DNA of 64,000 bases from Duganella sp. CF402 (lineage in GTDB: Bacteria; Pseudomonadota; Gammaproteobacteria; Burkholderiales; Burkholderiaceae_D): positions 62,001 through 126,000 of the forward strand of contig NZ_FOBG01000003.1 in the NCBI RefSeq assembly GCF_900109645.1, written 5' to 3'. Under the pieces are notes generated by a model. That model was not told the DNA's origin and searched no databases. It was given only the letters and a program-made list of their open reading frames with translations. Made by a program: the position numbers and the translations under genes. Positions 34,874 to 44,003 of this stretch are shown piece by piece (within the stretch, counting starts at the first letter, position 1; the number at the start of each line of letters is the position of its first letter).

Positions 34874-36877
34874 ATGAGCGACAAGCCGTACTGCGATCTC
34901 ATCATGAAAGGCGGCATCACCAGCGGCATCGTGTATCCGCGGCTGGCCGCGCGGCTGGCGCGCGATTACCGCATCAAGAATATCGGCGGCACCTCGGCCG
35001 GCGCGATTGCCGCTGCCGCTTGCGCCGCCGCCGAACTGGGACGCAGCAGCGGCAGCAATCCCGCCGCCTTCGAGCAGTTGCAGGAACTGCCCAACGAACT
35101 GGGCGCGGAGGCGCACGGCGCCACCCGCCTGCTGTCGCTGTTCCAGCCGGCGCCGCCGCTGCGCCGCCATTTCGCGCTGGTGCTGGCTTGCCTCGGCCAG
35201 ACATCGGGCGGCGAGCGCATCGTATCGGTGTTGCAGGCCGCCTTCCCGCACTGGCTATTCCTGATCATGCTGGCGCCCTTGCTGCTGGCCATGCAGCTGC
35301 TGGCCGGACGCGACGGGCATGCCGCCGCCAGCGCCACGCTGGCCATGCTGCTGGCGCCGCTGGCAGCGTGGGCCGCCGCCGCCGGCCTGCCCTTGCTGCT
35401 GCGCCTATTGCGCTGCGCGCCGGCCACGCCATCCGGCCTGCTCGGCGCGCGCCTGTTCCTGGCCGCGCTGGCGCTGATGCTGGCGGCAGCCTCGCCGCCC
35501 GCCGCGCGCCCGCTGCTGCTGGCCGTCGCCAGTCTGTTCCTGGCCGTGGTGGCGGCCGGCGCCAGCAGTGCTTGCGGCGCATGGCGCCTGTTCAGTTCCC
35601 TGCTGCGCGGCCTGCACGGCAATTTCTACGGCATCTGCAACGGCCTCACCAGCCAAGGCGGCAATGATCCGCGCAGCGGCCTCACCGACTGGCTGGACGC
35701 CTACCTCAAACAGCTGGCCGGGCTGCAGGACCCCACGCGCCCGCTGGTGTTCGGCGACCTGTGGCATGCCGCCGGCAAGTGGCAGGATGAACAGCCCGAC
35801 GCCAGCCAGCGCCGGATCAACCTTGAGGTGGTGACCACCGCGCTGTCCCAGCACAAGCCGTACGCCCTGCCGTTCCGCGACGGCAGCGGCGCGTTTTATT
35901 ACGACCCGGCCGAATGGCGCCGCCTGTTCCCGGCCTACGTGGTCGACTATCTCGACCGCGTGGCCGTCGCGCCGGAAAACGGCCAGCCGCTGTTGTCGCC
36001 CAGCGGCGCCGTGCTGCATCGTTTGCAACCGGGCGCCAAGCTGCCGGTGATCGTGGCGGTGCGCATGAGCCTGAGCTTCCCGCTGCTGCTGTCGGGCGTG
36101 CCCTTGTACGCGCTCGATTTCACCGAGAAGCAAGGCCGCGCGCCGGCGCCGGTCAAGCGCGTGTGGTTTTCCGATGGCGGCATCTCCAGCAACCTGCCGC
36201 TGCACTTCTTCGACGAACTGCTGCCCGACCACCCGACCTTCGCCATCAACCTCAACGACGAACACCCGCTGCATCCGATCGACGACAGCCAGCCGCCGGC
36301 CAAGCGCGGCCGCGTGTTCCTGCCGGCCACCAACCGCCAGGGCATCCTGCGGCCGTGGCAGGCGCCGGAAGACAGCACGCCGGCCGGGCTGTTCGCCTTC
36401 CTCGGCAACATCTTCGCCACCATGCAGCGCTGGCGCGACGAAAGCCTGTTCCCGTATCCGGGCTACCGCAACCGCATCGCCCACGTGACGCTGAAAGCCA
36501 ACGAGGGCGGCCTCAACCTCAACATGCCGGCGCCGCTGATCGCGGTGGTCAGCCAGAGCGGCGAGACCGCCGGCGACATGCTGTACAAGAAATTCCATCC
36601 CCACGGCGGCGGCCAGGGCTGGCGCGAACACCAGCGCCAGCGCCTGCTCACCGTGCTGGGCAACCTCGAACGCACCGCGCTGCACGCGGCCGCTACCCAG
36701 CCGCGCTGGCAGGCCGCCATCTACAGCTACCAAAGCATCCGGCGCCAAAAGCTGGCCACCGATCTGCTGCAGCACCTGGCCGACATGGGCGCCACCGTGG
36801 AGCGCGCCGGCGCCACCCGCGTCGACGACATCATGCCGCGCCCGCGCCCCATCCTGCGCATGGCGCCGCGCCTGTAG
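34874..36877 (+). CDS. Patatin-like phospholipase with membrane insert
   Basis: A 667-residue protein. The patatin nucleophile elbow is Ser41 (GGTSAGAI) after the oxyanion loop MKGGITSG (11-18). The catalytic Asp is at 434 (FSDGGISSN). Between them lies an insert with about four hydrophobic segments (126-144, 152-175, 190-207, 212-232), so the enzyme is probably membrane-embedded. The ATG at 34874 is chosen because it starts right before the conserved patatin N-terminus. It should hydrolyse lipid acyl esters. No operon partner is clear. Confidence 0.87.
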   Translation: MSDKPYCDLIMKGGITSGIVYPRLAARLARDYRIKNIGGTSAGAIAAAACAAAELGRSSGSNPAAFEQLQELPNELGAEAHGATRLLSLFQPAPPLRRHFALVLACLGQTSGGERIVSVLQAAFPHWLFLIMLAPLLLAMQLLAGRDGHAAASATLAMLLAPLAAWAAAAGLPLLLRLLRCAPATPSGLLGARLFLAALALMLAAASPPAARPLLLAVASLFLAVVAAGASSACGAWRLFSSLLRGLHGNFYGICNGLTSQGGNDPRSGLTDWLDAYLKQLAGLQDPTRPLVFGDLWHAAGKWQDEQPDASQRRINLEVVTTALSQHKPYALPFRDGSGAFYYDPAEWRRLFPAYVVDYLDRVAVAPENGQPLLSPSGAVLHRLQPGAKLPVIVAVRMSLSFPLLLSGVPLYALDFTEKQGRAPAPVKRVWFSDGGISSNLPLHFFDELLPDHPTFAINLNDEHPLHPIDDSQPPAKRGRVFLPATNRQGILRPWQAPEDSTPAGLFAFLGNIFATMQRWRDESLFPYPGYRNRIAHVTLKANEGGLNLNMPAPLIAVVSQSGETAGDMLYKKFHPHGGGQGWREHQRQRLLTVLGNLERTALHAAATQPRWQAAIYSYQSIRRQKLATDLLQHLADMGATVERAGATRVDDIMPRPRPILRMAPRL

Positions 36878-36956
36878 GCAGTGACAATCGGTGATTTTCT
36901 CCGCGCGACAAACTGATACTATCTTCACAATGTTTCCATAAAATGAAGAGGTAGCC

Positions 36957-38291
36957 ATGCACAAAGGAATGCCACTGCGCCGGCTGGCGCTGAACATGGC
37001 GCTGCTGACGCTGGCGGGCTGCGGCGGTGGCGGCAGCAGCGCCGGTGGCGGCGGCACGCAGCCGCCCGCGCCCACCTACACCGTCGGCGGCAGCATCAGC
37101 GGCCTCAAAACCGGCGGCCTGACGCTGGCCTCGGGCGCCGACAAACTCAGCATCGCCGCAGCGGCCACCAGCTTTACCTTGCCGACCGCGCTGGCCGCCG
37201 GCGCCAGCTACGATGTCCGCATCGGCAGCCAACCGCCGCGCTTCACCCAGCGCTGCGCCGTGGCCAATGGCAGCGGCGCCATTGGCAGCGCCAACGTCAG
37301 CAACGTCGCGCTCAGTTGCGTCGACCACCCGGCACTGGTCGGCACGCTGGCCGGCAACGGCAACCCCACCAAGCTGCCCGGGACGGCAGCGGTGTTCAAC
37401 GAACCGCAGGGACTGGCGGTGGACGACGCCGGCAACGTCTTCGTGGCCGACCGCAAGAACAACCGCATCGCCAAGATCACGCCGGCCGGCGTGGTCAGCA
37501 CCTTCGTCGGCGCCACGCCCGGCCAGGCCGCCACCGAGGCGGAACTGGCCTTCGGCTACGCCGACGATATCACGCGCGACAAGGACGGCAATTTCTACGT
37601 GGTCGGCAACCACATGGTGCGCAAAATTACCAAGGAGGGCGTGGTCAGCACCGTGGCCGGCGCCGCCGAGATCGGCTACGCCGACGGCCCCGGCGCGCAA
37701 GCGCGCTTCAACACGCCGCTCGGCATCACGGTCGACAGCGCGGGCAACCTGTACGTGGCCGACACGCTCAACCTGCGCATCCGCAAGATCACCCCGGCCG
37801 GCGTGGTCAGCACCATCGCCGGCAGCGGCGCGCGCGGCGCGGCCGATGGCGCGGCCCTGCAGGCCAGCTTCAACAATCCCTACGGCGTGGCGGTGGACAA
37901 GGCCGGCAACGTGCTGATCGCCGATACCCTGAACCACCTGGTGCGCAAGCTGGGCACGGACGGCACGGTGTCCACGCTGGCCGGCCACGACAACGGCGTC
38001 GACGCCGGCGACGGCCAGGGCACGCAAGCCAGCCTGAAGCAGCCGAGCGGCATCACGGTCGATGGCGACGGCAATCTGTACGTGGCCGAGCTGGGCGGCA
38101 AGGTGCGCTCGATTTCGCCGTCGGGCTACGTCGCCACCATCGCCGGCCAGTACGCGGCACCCGGCAGCGTCGACGGCCTCGGCAGCGTGGCGACCTTCAC
38201 CACACCGCACGGCATTGCGCTCGACGCGACAGGCAAGCTGTACATTGGCGACCCCGGCGCCGGCCGGGTGCGCAAGATCGCCGAGCAGTAA
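36957..38291 (+). CDS. NHL-repeat lipoprotein
   Basis: A 444-residue protein with a lipobox (LTLAGC, cysteine about residue 22) followed by a Gly/Ser linker and an Ig-like domain to about 120. Six or so NHL blades follow, each with G-x-x-V-D-x-A-G-N-x-x-V-A-D-x-x-N-x-x-I-x-K-I-x-P-x-G type sequence. It forms a beta-propeller anchored to the envelope; such propellers bind protein or sugar. GAGGTAGCC precedes the ATG. No functional partner is evident. Confidence 0.9.
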   Translation: MHKGMPLRRLALNMALLTLAGCGGGGSSAGGGGTQPPAPTYTVGGSISGLKTGGLTLASGADKLSIAAAATSFTLPTALAAGASYDVRIGSQPPRFTQRCAVANGSGAIGSANVSNVALSCVDHPALVGTLAGNGNPTKLPGTAAVFNEPQGLAVDDAGNVFVADRKNNRIAKITPAGVVSTFVGATPGQAATEAELAFGYADDITRDKDGNFYVVGNHMVRKITKEGVVSTVAGAAEIGYADGPGAQARFNTPLGITVDSAGNLYVADTLNLRIRKITPAGVVSTIAGSGARGAADGAALQASFNNPYGVAVDKAGNVLIADTLNHLVRKLGTDGTVSTLAGHDNGVDAGDGQGTQASLKQPSGITVDGDGNLYVAELGGKVRSISPSGYVATIAGQYAAPGSVDGLGSVATFTTPHGIALDATGKLYIGDPGAGRVRKIAEQ

Positions 38292-38318
38292 AAAAAACAC
38301 CCCGCCGCTGGCGGGGTG
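38291..38318. terminator. Bidirectional terminator between convergent genes
   Basis: CACCCCGCC (38298-38306) pairs with GGCGGGGTG (38310-38318) over a three-base loop. Seven A residues at 38291-38297 give a T-run for leftward transcription from the PEP-CTERM gene. Confidence 0.85.
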
Positions 38319-38337
38319 CTTGATGCGCAGGGCAAGA

Positions 38338-38889
38338 TCAGGAACGGCGGCGGCGCGCCACTATCCCCATCAGCCCCAGACCGGCCAGCAGCATGCCGTA
38401 AGTGGCTGGCTCAGGAACAGGTGCGGTCATCGTGCTGTACAGGCCGGCAGTCGACAGCGTATCGAAGCGGGTGGTCACGCTGTGGATGCCGGTGGTGCCG
38501 GCATCGAACACATAGAACGCCGTGCTTTCCTTGAAGTGGCCGTCATGCTCGGAGCCACCGCCGACGTGGATCCCGATCACGGTGAGGCCATACAGCGCCT
38601 GGGTGAAGGTCATGGTCTGGCCCGACACCGAACCGTCGGGGACCAGCGGCACTCCGCTCGACGACACACCGATCGACGCCAGCAGGGTGGACGCCGCCAA
38701 GGCGTGGCCGGCGTTCACCAGGTTGCCCACGTCGAAGCCGGCGCAGCTGATTTCGGTGGTGATGCTGGTCAGGTCACTGGTGAGGCTGCAATCCGGCGGC
38801 GCTACCGGCGCTGCCGCAAAGGCCGATGCGCCCAGCATGGTGGTGGCCAGGACTGCTGCTTGCAGACTCTTTCGTACGAACGTTTTCAT
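38338..38889 (-). CDS. PEP-CTERM sorting domain protein (second)
   Basis: A 183-residue exported protein: signal peptide (1-25), a short mature domain with two cysteines, and the C-terminal signal VPEPATYGMLLAGLGLMGI-VARRRRS recognised by exosortase. The mature sequence is unlike that of the PEP-CTERM protein at 5754. Function is unknown. It stands alone. Confidence 0.9.
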   Translation of the reverse strand: MKTFVRKSLQAAVLATTMLGASAFAAAPVAPPDCSLTSDLTSITTEISCAGFDVGNLVNAGHALAASTLLASIGVSSSGVPLVPDGSVSGQTMTFTQALYGLTVIGIHVGGGSEHDGHFKESTAFYVFDAGTTGIHSVTTRFDTLSTAGLYSTMTAPVPEPATYGMLLAGLGLMGIVARRRRS

Positions 38890-39103
38890 GTTTCCATCTC
38901 CCCTGTTTTGGTTGTGCAGTCATTTCATGCTAGCAGCGGGAATGGTTTCCACGTTCAAAAAAGACATTTCATTTTTATATCAGGTATTACTGGTTCGATA
39001 GCACACTTGTATGGTCCCAATAGAAATTCGCAAAGGGCAATTTGTCTTATGATTTAATGAATTCTAAGGAGAAATTTTTGTGGCCCGGATGCCACATTGC
39101 CGC

Positions 39104-39814
39104 CTAACGCTTGCGCGCGCGGCGCACCGCATTCCACAGTTTTTCGACCGCCTCGCGGTGCGCGGCATAGTAAGCCGGGTGGACTTGCAGATAGATCGGG
39201 GTGGCGTCAAACGGCTTGGGCAGGACTTCGATGCGGTCGCTCAGGCGCTCGACCAGCGGCTGCGATTCGCCCTCCAGCGCCACCACCGCCTGCAGACGGC
39301 CGCGCACCAGTTTTTCCAGGTTCTGGGCGATGCTCTTGGCGCCCTCGTCCACCGTGACGCCGGTCTGGCGCAAGCGCTGTGCCACCGCCAGCCCCACCTG
39401 GATGCCGACCGGGCGCGCATCGAGGCCGGCGAAGCCGCTGCCATCCCATTGCACCGCACCGCCCTTCTGCCGGTAGACCACGAAACGCACCACGCTCAGC
39501 GCGCGCGTCTCGTCGGCCGCCGCGCCGGCCATCGGGAATACGCCGTACGCGATGCGCTCGGGCAGGAAGGCCGCCATCACGCCATCCACCTCGCCGGACT
39601 TGAGCTGGGCGAGGCAGCGCAGGCGCGGCGCAACACGGTTGTCGATGGTGACGCCCTCCTCGCGCGCAGCCTGCCGCAGCAACACTTGCGCCGCGCCGCT
39701 GCCGTCGGGCATGGTGTGCGGGGGAAACGGCTGGTCGAGCGTGCACAGGCGCAGCGTCAACGCATGGGCATCGCAGGCGAGGATCAGTGACAGGGAAAGC
39801 AGGAAGCGGAGCAT
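39104..39814 (-). CDS. Periplasmic solute-binding-type protein (paralogue)
   Basis: A 236-residue exported protein (signal peptide 1-18) of the same layout as the protein at 9076-9798: LRLCTLDQPFPPHTMPDGSG, a single cysteine in RLRCLAQLKSGEVDGVMAAF, and GVFPMAG. It is an SBP_bac_3-like single subunit without neighbouring permease genes. The two paralogues probably bind related ligands. Confidence 0.75.
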   Translation of the reverse strand: MLRFLLSLSLILACDAHALTLRLCTLDQPFPPHTMPDGSGAAQVLLRQAAREEGVTIDNRVAPRLRCLAQLKSGEVDGVMAAFLPERIAYGVFPMAGAAADETRALSVVRFVVYRQKGGAVQWDGSGFAGLDARPVGIQVGLAVAQRLRQTGVTVDEGAKSIAQNLEKLVRGRLQAVVALEGESQPLVERLSDRIEVLPKPFDATPIYLQVHPAYYAAHREAVEKLWNAVRRARKR

Positions 39815-39858
39815 GGGGCTACTCTACCCGCATCCGCCGCCGGCGGCGACAAACTTTC

Positions 39859-40341
39859 TCAGGCGGCCAGGCGGGTGGCCAGGCGGGCCCGCAGTTCCTT
39901 GATTTCGGCGGCGTAGTTGTCGCGCGCAGTAACGGCGCCGACCAATTCCATCTCGGCCGCCAGGCGGGCGTCGGACAGGGCGGCGCTGGCGGCGACGCTG
40001 CGCTCGATCTGGGCCCGCAGGTCGGCCAGCTGGGCGTCCTTGCCCTCGATGGCCAGCTGGTCCTTGGCCTTGCCGACCAGGGCGTCGGTGGCGATGGTGC
40101 GGGCGTTGCGCAGCTCGGCCATCAGCTGTTCGATCTCCTCGTTGCGCTCGGCGGCCAGCGCCTGCGCCTGGTCGCGCGCGGCAGTGACGCTGCCGAGTTC
40201 CTCGCGCACCGCCTGCAATGCTTCCTCGCTGCGGGCCTGGGCCGCGCGCGGGCCGGCGCTGGCCTCGTCCGCCATCTGCCGCACCCAGTCGCCGAGGGCG
40301 GCAGCGATCGGTTCAGGAATCTCCAGTTTGGCGTCGGTCAT
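39859..40341 (-). CDS. Coiled-coil protein of unknown function
   Basis: The ATG at 40341 is chosen because GGAG precedes it and the frame upstream has no family-like sequence. The 160-residue product is almost entirely Ala/Glu/Arg/Gln-rich heptad sequence (about 25-155), predicting a long coiled coil. It has no membrane segment. It vaguely recalls KfrA-type plasmid proteins in composition only. Function is unknown. Confidence 0.6.
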   Translation of the reverse strand: MTDAKLEIPEPIAAALGDWVRQMADEASAGPRAAQARSEEALQAVREELGSVTAARDQAQALAAERNEEIEQLMAELRNARTIATDALVGKAKDQLAIEGKDAQLADLRAQIERSVAASAALSDARLAAEMELVGAVTARDNYAAEIKELRARLATRLAA

Positions 40342-40503
40342 GGCGGGCTCCGGTAAAAATAGATTCCATACAATACCGCAAGAGGTTGCCACAAGGCAAG
40401 AATGAGCAGCCTGTCCCGTCATCCTGCAATGCGTCGCCGCATGCACCCGGTGCGATGCATTTTTGCTATCCTCAGGCTTCCTTTCCACCACCATGAGGTC
40501 AAC

Positions 40504-41410
40504 ATGATCCGCTATGCCCTCCTGCCCTGCTGCTGGCCAGTGTCCTGCCTGTCTACGCCCAGTCTCCTGCCGCCGACGTGCCGCTGATCGAGCGCGCCAA
40601 GATCTTCGGCAACCCCAGCAAGACTGGCGGCAAACTCAGCCCGGATGGCAAGTGGCTGTCGTGGATCGCCCCGCGCGACGGCGTACTCAACGTTTGGGTG
40701 GCGCCGGCCGGTGACCTGTCCAAGGCGCGCCCGCTGACCGAGGAAAAAACCCGCCCGCTGCGCACCAGCTTCTGGTCTCCGGATTCCAAACATGTGCTGT
40801 TCATCCAGGACAAGGGCGGCGATGAAAACTTCCTGCTGTACGGCGTCGATGTCGCCAGCGGCAAGCAGACCAACTACACCCCGTTTGAAAAAACCCGCGC
40901 CTCGGTGCTGCACATCAGCAGCAAGATCAAGGACCGCATCCTGGTCGGCATCAACAACCGCGACCCGCGCTGGCACGATGTCTACAGCCTGGAACTGGCC
41001 ACCGGCAAGCTGACGCTGGTGCAGCAGAACGACCGCTACGGCGGCTACCTGGCCGACGACCAGCTCAAGCTGCGTATCGCCGAAAAACACGCAGCGACGG
41101 CGGCACCAGCTACTTCCGCATCACCGACGGCAAGATCGACAAGCGCAGCGGCCGCGTGCGCGAGTCGGAGCAGATTGTCGATGCGATGGCGGCCAAGAAC
41201 ATCCCGGTGACCTACGTGGTGTTCCCGGATGAAGGCCACGGCTTTGCGCGGCCGGTCAACAACATCGCCTTCAACGCCGTGACCGAGAACTTCCTGGCCA
41301 AATGCCTGGGCGGGCGCGCCGAAGGCATCGGCGGCGCGCTGAAAGCCTCCACCGCCCAGGTCAAGCACGGCGCCGAATTCGCGCCAGGCGTGGCCGAAGC
41401 GCTGCAGTAA
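40504..41410 (+). pseudogene. Decayed S9 peptidase
   Basis: The remnant begins with ATG 40504. Its signal peptide is thrown out of frame near 40525 and resumes in another frame (LLLASVLPVYAQ). Propeller blades with LSPDGKWLSWIAP and FWSPDSKHVLFIQDK follow. A second frameshift lies near 41087. The sequence then jumps from a blade (SDGGTSYFRITDGK) straight to the last helices (SEQIVDAMAAKNIPVTYVVFPDEGHGFARP). The nucleophile region and most of the hydrolase are missing. About 300 codons remain of about 680. The triad histidine segment (DEGHGF) survives but the Ser is gone. Confidence 0.85.
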
Positions 41411-41495
41411 GCACCACGCTTGCGCTGCCTCAGTCTCAAGCTGAGACACGTTCATTGCGCTGGCGGTATATCCCTGCCGCCAGCGATGAACGATA

Positions 41496-41780
41496 ATGCC
41501 GATACAGTCCTTTAAATGCAAAGACACGCAAGCTGTGTTCAGCAAAGTCCGTGTGGCACGGTTCGCCCAGATACAAGCCGCTATCGAACGTAAGTTGCAG
41601 CAGCTCGACAATGCGACAACGCTGGATTCACTGCGCGTACCTTGGGGCAATCATCTAGAATCCTTGGGCGGTAATCGCAAGGGGCAGCACAGCATCCGAA
41701 TCAACAAACGCTACAGAATCTGCTTCACCTGGACTGCTGCAGGTCCGGCAGACGTCGAAGTCGTTGACTACCACAGCTAG
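41496..41780 (+). CDS. higB: HigB-like toxin (RelE/ParE superfamily)
   Basis: A 94-residue protein matching the HigB type of RelE toxins: MPIQSFKCKDTQAVF at the start, LPWGNHL-type middle (RVPWGNHLESL), and RINKRYRICFTW plus VEVVDYHS at the end. Such toxins cleave mRNA on the ribosome. The toxin comes first and the antitoxin follows 14 bases later, the usual order in hig loci. No strong ribosome site is seen, consistent with low toxin translation. Confidence 0.88.
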   Translation: MPIQSFKCKDTQAVFSKVRVARFAQIQAAIERKLQQLDNATTLDSLRVPWGNHLESLGGNRKGQHSIRINKRYRICFTWTAAGPADVEVVDYHS

Positions 41781-41794
41781 CAACGGAGGTCGTA

Positions 41795-42082
41795 ATGATT
41801 GAGAACAAAATGCGCCCGATCCATCCGGGAGAAATCCTGCGCGAAGACTTCCTGAAACCGCTGAAGCTGACGCCAGCTGCACTGGCAAACCTGCTGGATT
41901 TGCCGGCCGCGCTCATCATCGATATCGTCAAGGAAAAATGCCCGCTCTCCGCCGAGGTAGCACAGCGGATTACCCGGCGCTACGGCGGCGACGCGCAGTT
42001 CTGGCTCAACCTGCAAGCCAGCTACGACCTTAAGACGGCGCAGCGCCGGCGCGGGCCAGCGAGGCGCGCAAGGTCATCGTGA
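41795..42082 (+). CDS. higA: HigA-like antitoxin (XRE family)
   Basis: A 95-residue helix-turn-helix protein: MRPIHPGEILREDFLKPLKLTPAALANLL and FWLNLQASYDLKTA are hallmark HigA segments. AACGGAGG precedes the ATG. The last 16 or so residues (QRRRGPARRARSS region) lie antisense to the end of the lacI-type gene, so the natural C-terminus may have been replaced where the module joined this site. It should neutralise HigB and repress the operon. Confidence 0.87.
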   Translation: MIENKMRPIHPGEILREDFLKPLKLTPAALANLLDLPAALIIDIVKEKCPLSAEVAQRITRRYGGDAQFWLNLQASYDLKTAQRRRGPARRARSS

Positions 42083-43049
42083 CCGGGTAGTCGCGGGTCA
42101 CCGGCCGCTGCAGGTCGTAGCAGCGGTTCAGCAGGTCGCTGACGCCGTTCTGCGTCATCTCGCGCCACGGCATGTGCACCGTGCTCAGGCGCGGCGCCGA
42201 GAACTCCGCGCTTGGCGTGTCGTCGTAGCCGATCACGGAAATCTCGTGCGGCACGCGGATGCCGGCCTCCTGGAAATAGGACAGCGCCCCGGCCGCCATC
42301 TCATCGTTGGCGCAAAACATGGCACTGCAGCGCCGCCCCGATTCCACCAGCTCCTTGGCCGCCGACCAGCCGCCGGCCGGCGAGAAGTCTTTTTCCACCA
42401 TCCACATGGCGCCGGTGTCGATGCCGGCCGTGGCCAGCTCGCGCTTGAAGGCGTCCACCCGCACCACGTTGTCGGGCAGGCTGGCCGGACCGGACACCAG
42501 CGCGATCTCGCGGTGGCCATGATCGAGCAAGGTGCGCGCCGCGATCTTGCCGCCCAGCGTGTGGTCGACCGTGAAGCAGTGCCCGGCGATGCTGTCGAAG
42601 GAATGGTTGAGCACCACCATCGGCTTGGGGCGCGGCCCCAGCGCCGTGATGTCCTCCTCCTGCAGCACATTGGTCATCAGGATCAGCCCGTCGCAACCGC
42701 GCTCGACCAGGAAGGCCATGCCCTCGATCGCCTGCTGGCGCGCTCCGCCCAGGCCGGCGCCGAAGGCCACCACCATGTGCAGCCCGGCCGCGCGCAATTC
42801 GGTGTCGATGATTTGCAGGATGGGCGTGTAGAAGGTGCCGCTCAGCACCGGGATGTACACGCCGATCATCTTGCTGTTGCCCGACAACAGCGTGCGCGCC
42901 GCATGCGAGGGCCGGAAGCCCAGCTCGTCGATGGCGGCCCGCACCTTGGCCAGCGTGGCCGGCGATACCGAGCCCTTGCCGCTCACCACGCGCGATGCCG
43001 TGCCCAGTCCCACGCCCGCCAGCCGGGCCACGTCTTTAATGGTCGCCAC
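42030..43049 (-). CDS. LacI family transcriptional regulator
   Basis: A 339-residue regulator with an N-terminal LacI helix-turn-helix (1-25: TIKDVARLAGVGLGTASRVVSG), hinge helix, and a periplasmic-binding-like sensor domain. It overlaps the upstream deacetylase gene by 14 bases, so the two are one operon. LacI-type palindromes lie in the divergent promoter region beyond the deacetylase (43855-44019). It likely represses both this operon and the TonB receptor until a sugar is present. Its 3' end is convergent with, and overlaps, higA. Confidence 0.92.
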   Translation of the reverse strand: MATIKDVARLAGVGLGTASRVVSGKGSVSPATLAKVRAAIDELGFRPSHAARTLLSGNSKMIGVYIPVLSGTFYTPILQIIDTELRAAGLHMVVAFGAGLGGARQQAIEGMAFLVERGCDGLILMTNVLQEEDITALGPRPKPMVVLNHSFDSIAGHCFTVDHTLGGKIAARTLLDHGHREIALVSGPASLPDNVVRVDAFKRELATAGIDTGAMWMVEKDFSPAGGWSAAKELVESGRRCSAMFCANDEMAAGALSYFQEAGIRVPHEISVIGYDDTPSAEFSAPRLSTVHMPWREMTQNGVSDLLNRCYDLQRPVTRDYPVTMTLRASLARAGAAPS

Positions 43050-43839
43050 GTTGTTTTTTCACGTAAGTCATGATGTTGAGAAAAGTATCGGTCCAGTATA
43101 ACCGACGGTTGTCCGCCAGATAACGTACCAGCTCTTCATGCGCCTGCGCGCTGGTGGTCAGGTAGTCGCCGCCGACGCCGTGGAAGGTGAAGTTGACCAT
43201 CGTGCCCTGTGCGGCCGCCTGCTGCACCAGCGCGATCAGTTGCGCCCCGCTCAGCCCTTCCGGCGCCGCCACGCCCACCGCGTAGCGATCGAGCGCCGTC
43301 ATCGATGGTGTCACCGCCGCCCCGCTCACCTTGATGCCGACAAAGGCGTCGCGCAAGCCCGGCAGGTAATCAACGCCGGCCGCCAGCACATCACCGCATG
43401 GCACGGTGTAAGTGCGCTCGCGCCGGCCGTCGATGGCGTGCAACATGGTATTCCCCAGCCGGACCTGATCCTGCATCTGCGCCGCCGTGGTGGTGTCGAG
43501 GTCGCGCTGCGGCTGCACCCAGTCGTGGCCCGGCGCCTTGCGCGAGCACTGGTGGAACAGGCTGTGGTTGCCCAGTTCATGGCCACTGGCTGCCGCGCGC
43601 CGCCAGTCGGCCATGCGCTGCGCCACCGCCGGATTCGACAGCTGCAAGTAGAAGCTGCCCTTCAGGCCGTATTTGTCGAGGGTGGGAATGGCGTAGTCGA
43701 GCTGCGAATCGAGCGCGTCGTCATAGGCCAGGCTGACCGCCGCGCGCGCGCCGTGCGGCCAGACAAAAGCGGTATCAGCGGCGCCCGCACAGGGCGCCAG
43801 CAGCAACGCCGCCAGGGTCAAGCAGGTGCGTAATGTCAT
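43036..43839 (-). CDS. Secreted polysaccharide deacetylase (NodB type)
   Basis: The ATG at 43839 begins a signal peptide (MTLRTCLTLAALLLAPCAGA). The 267-residue product has the NodB motifs Asp40-Asp41 (SLAYDDALDSQ) and His92/His96 (GNHSLFH), plus a C-terminal TFHGVGGDY segment. It should remove acetyl groups from N- or O-acetylated polysaccharide, or be a related hydrolase. It precedes lacI in the same operon and is divergent from a TonB receptor. Two LacI-type sites lie directly upstream. Confidence 0.87.
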   Translation of the reverse strand: MTLRTCLTLAALLLAPCAGAADTAFVWPHGARAAVSLAYDDALDSQLDYAIPTLDKYGLKGSFYLQLSNPAVAQRMADWRRAAASGHELGNHSLFHQCSRKAPGHDWVQPQRDLDTTTAAQMQDQVRLGNTMLHAIDGRRERTYTVPCGDVLAAGVDYLPGLRDAFVGIKVSGAAVTPSMTALDRYAVGVAAPEGLSGAQLIALVQQAAAQGTMVNFTFHGVGGDYLTTSAQAHEELVRYLADNRRLYWTDTFLNIMTYVKKQRGDH

Positions 43840-43854
43840 CCGGGGTCCCTCTCG

Positions 43855-43868
43855 TGGAAACGTTCCCA
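43855..43868. promoter_or_regulatory. LacI-type operator 1
   Basis: TGGAAACGTTCCCA is a near-perfect palindrome centred on CG, the form of LacI-family sites. It lies 16 bases upstream of the deacetylase start. Confidence 0.65.
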
Positions 43869-43901
43869 GATAATCGCATCCACCCTCATTGATGTCAACG
43901 A

Positions 43902-43917
43902 TTGGAAACGTTGCCAA
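43902..43917. promoter_or_regulatory. LacI-type operator 2
   Basis: TTGGAAACGTTGCCAA differs from a perfect palindrome at one position pair. It shares the GGAAACGTT core with operator 1, and lies between the divergent deacetylase and TonB receptor genes. Confidence 0.75.
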
Positions 43918-43963
43918 TTTGCCTCACTTGGGCAGGTTTACGGCCCAACTGCTGCGCTGCGAA

Positions 43964-43993
43964 TTGACTTTGATTTTTGATGAATGCTATATT
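43964..43993 (+). promoter_or_regulatory. Promoter of the TonB receptor gene
   Basis: TTGACT (43964-43969) and TATATT (43988-43993) have an 18-base spacer. The start of transcription would fall just before operator 3 (44004-44019). Confidence 0.65.
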
Positions 43994-44003
43994 TGCCACG
44001 TTA

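Noticed and set aside
40578-41210. An intact 210-residue protein
   Set aside because: It is the middle of a broken S9 peptidase. The end of this frame (after about 41087) is out-of-frame sequence, while the real continuation lies in another frame.
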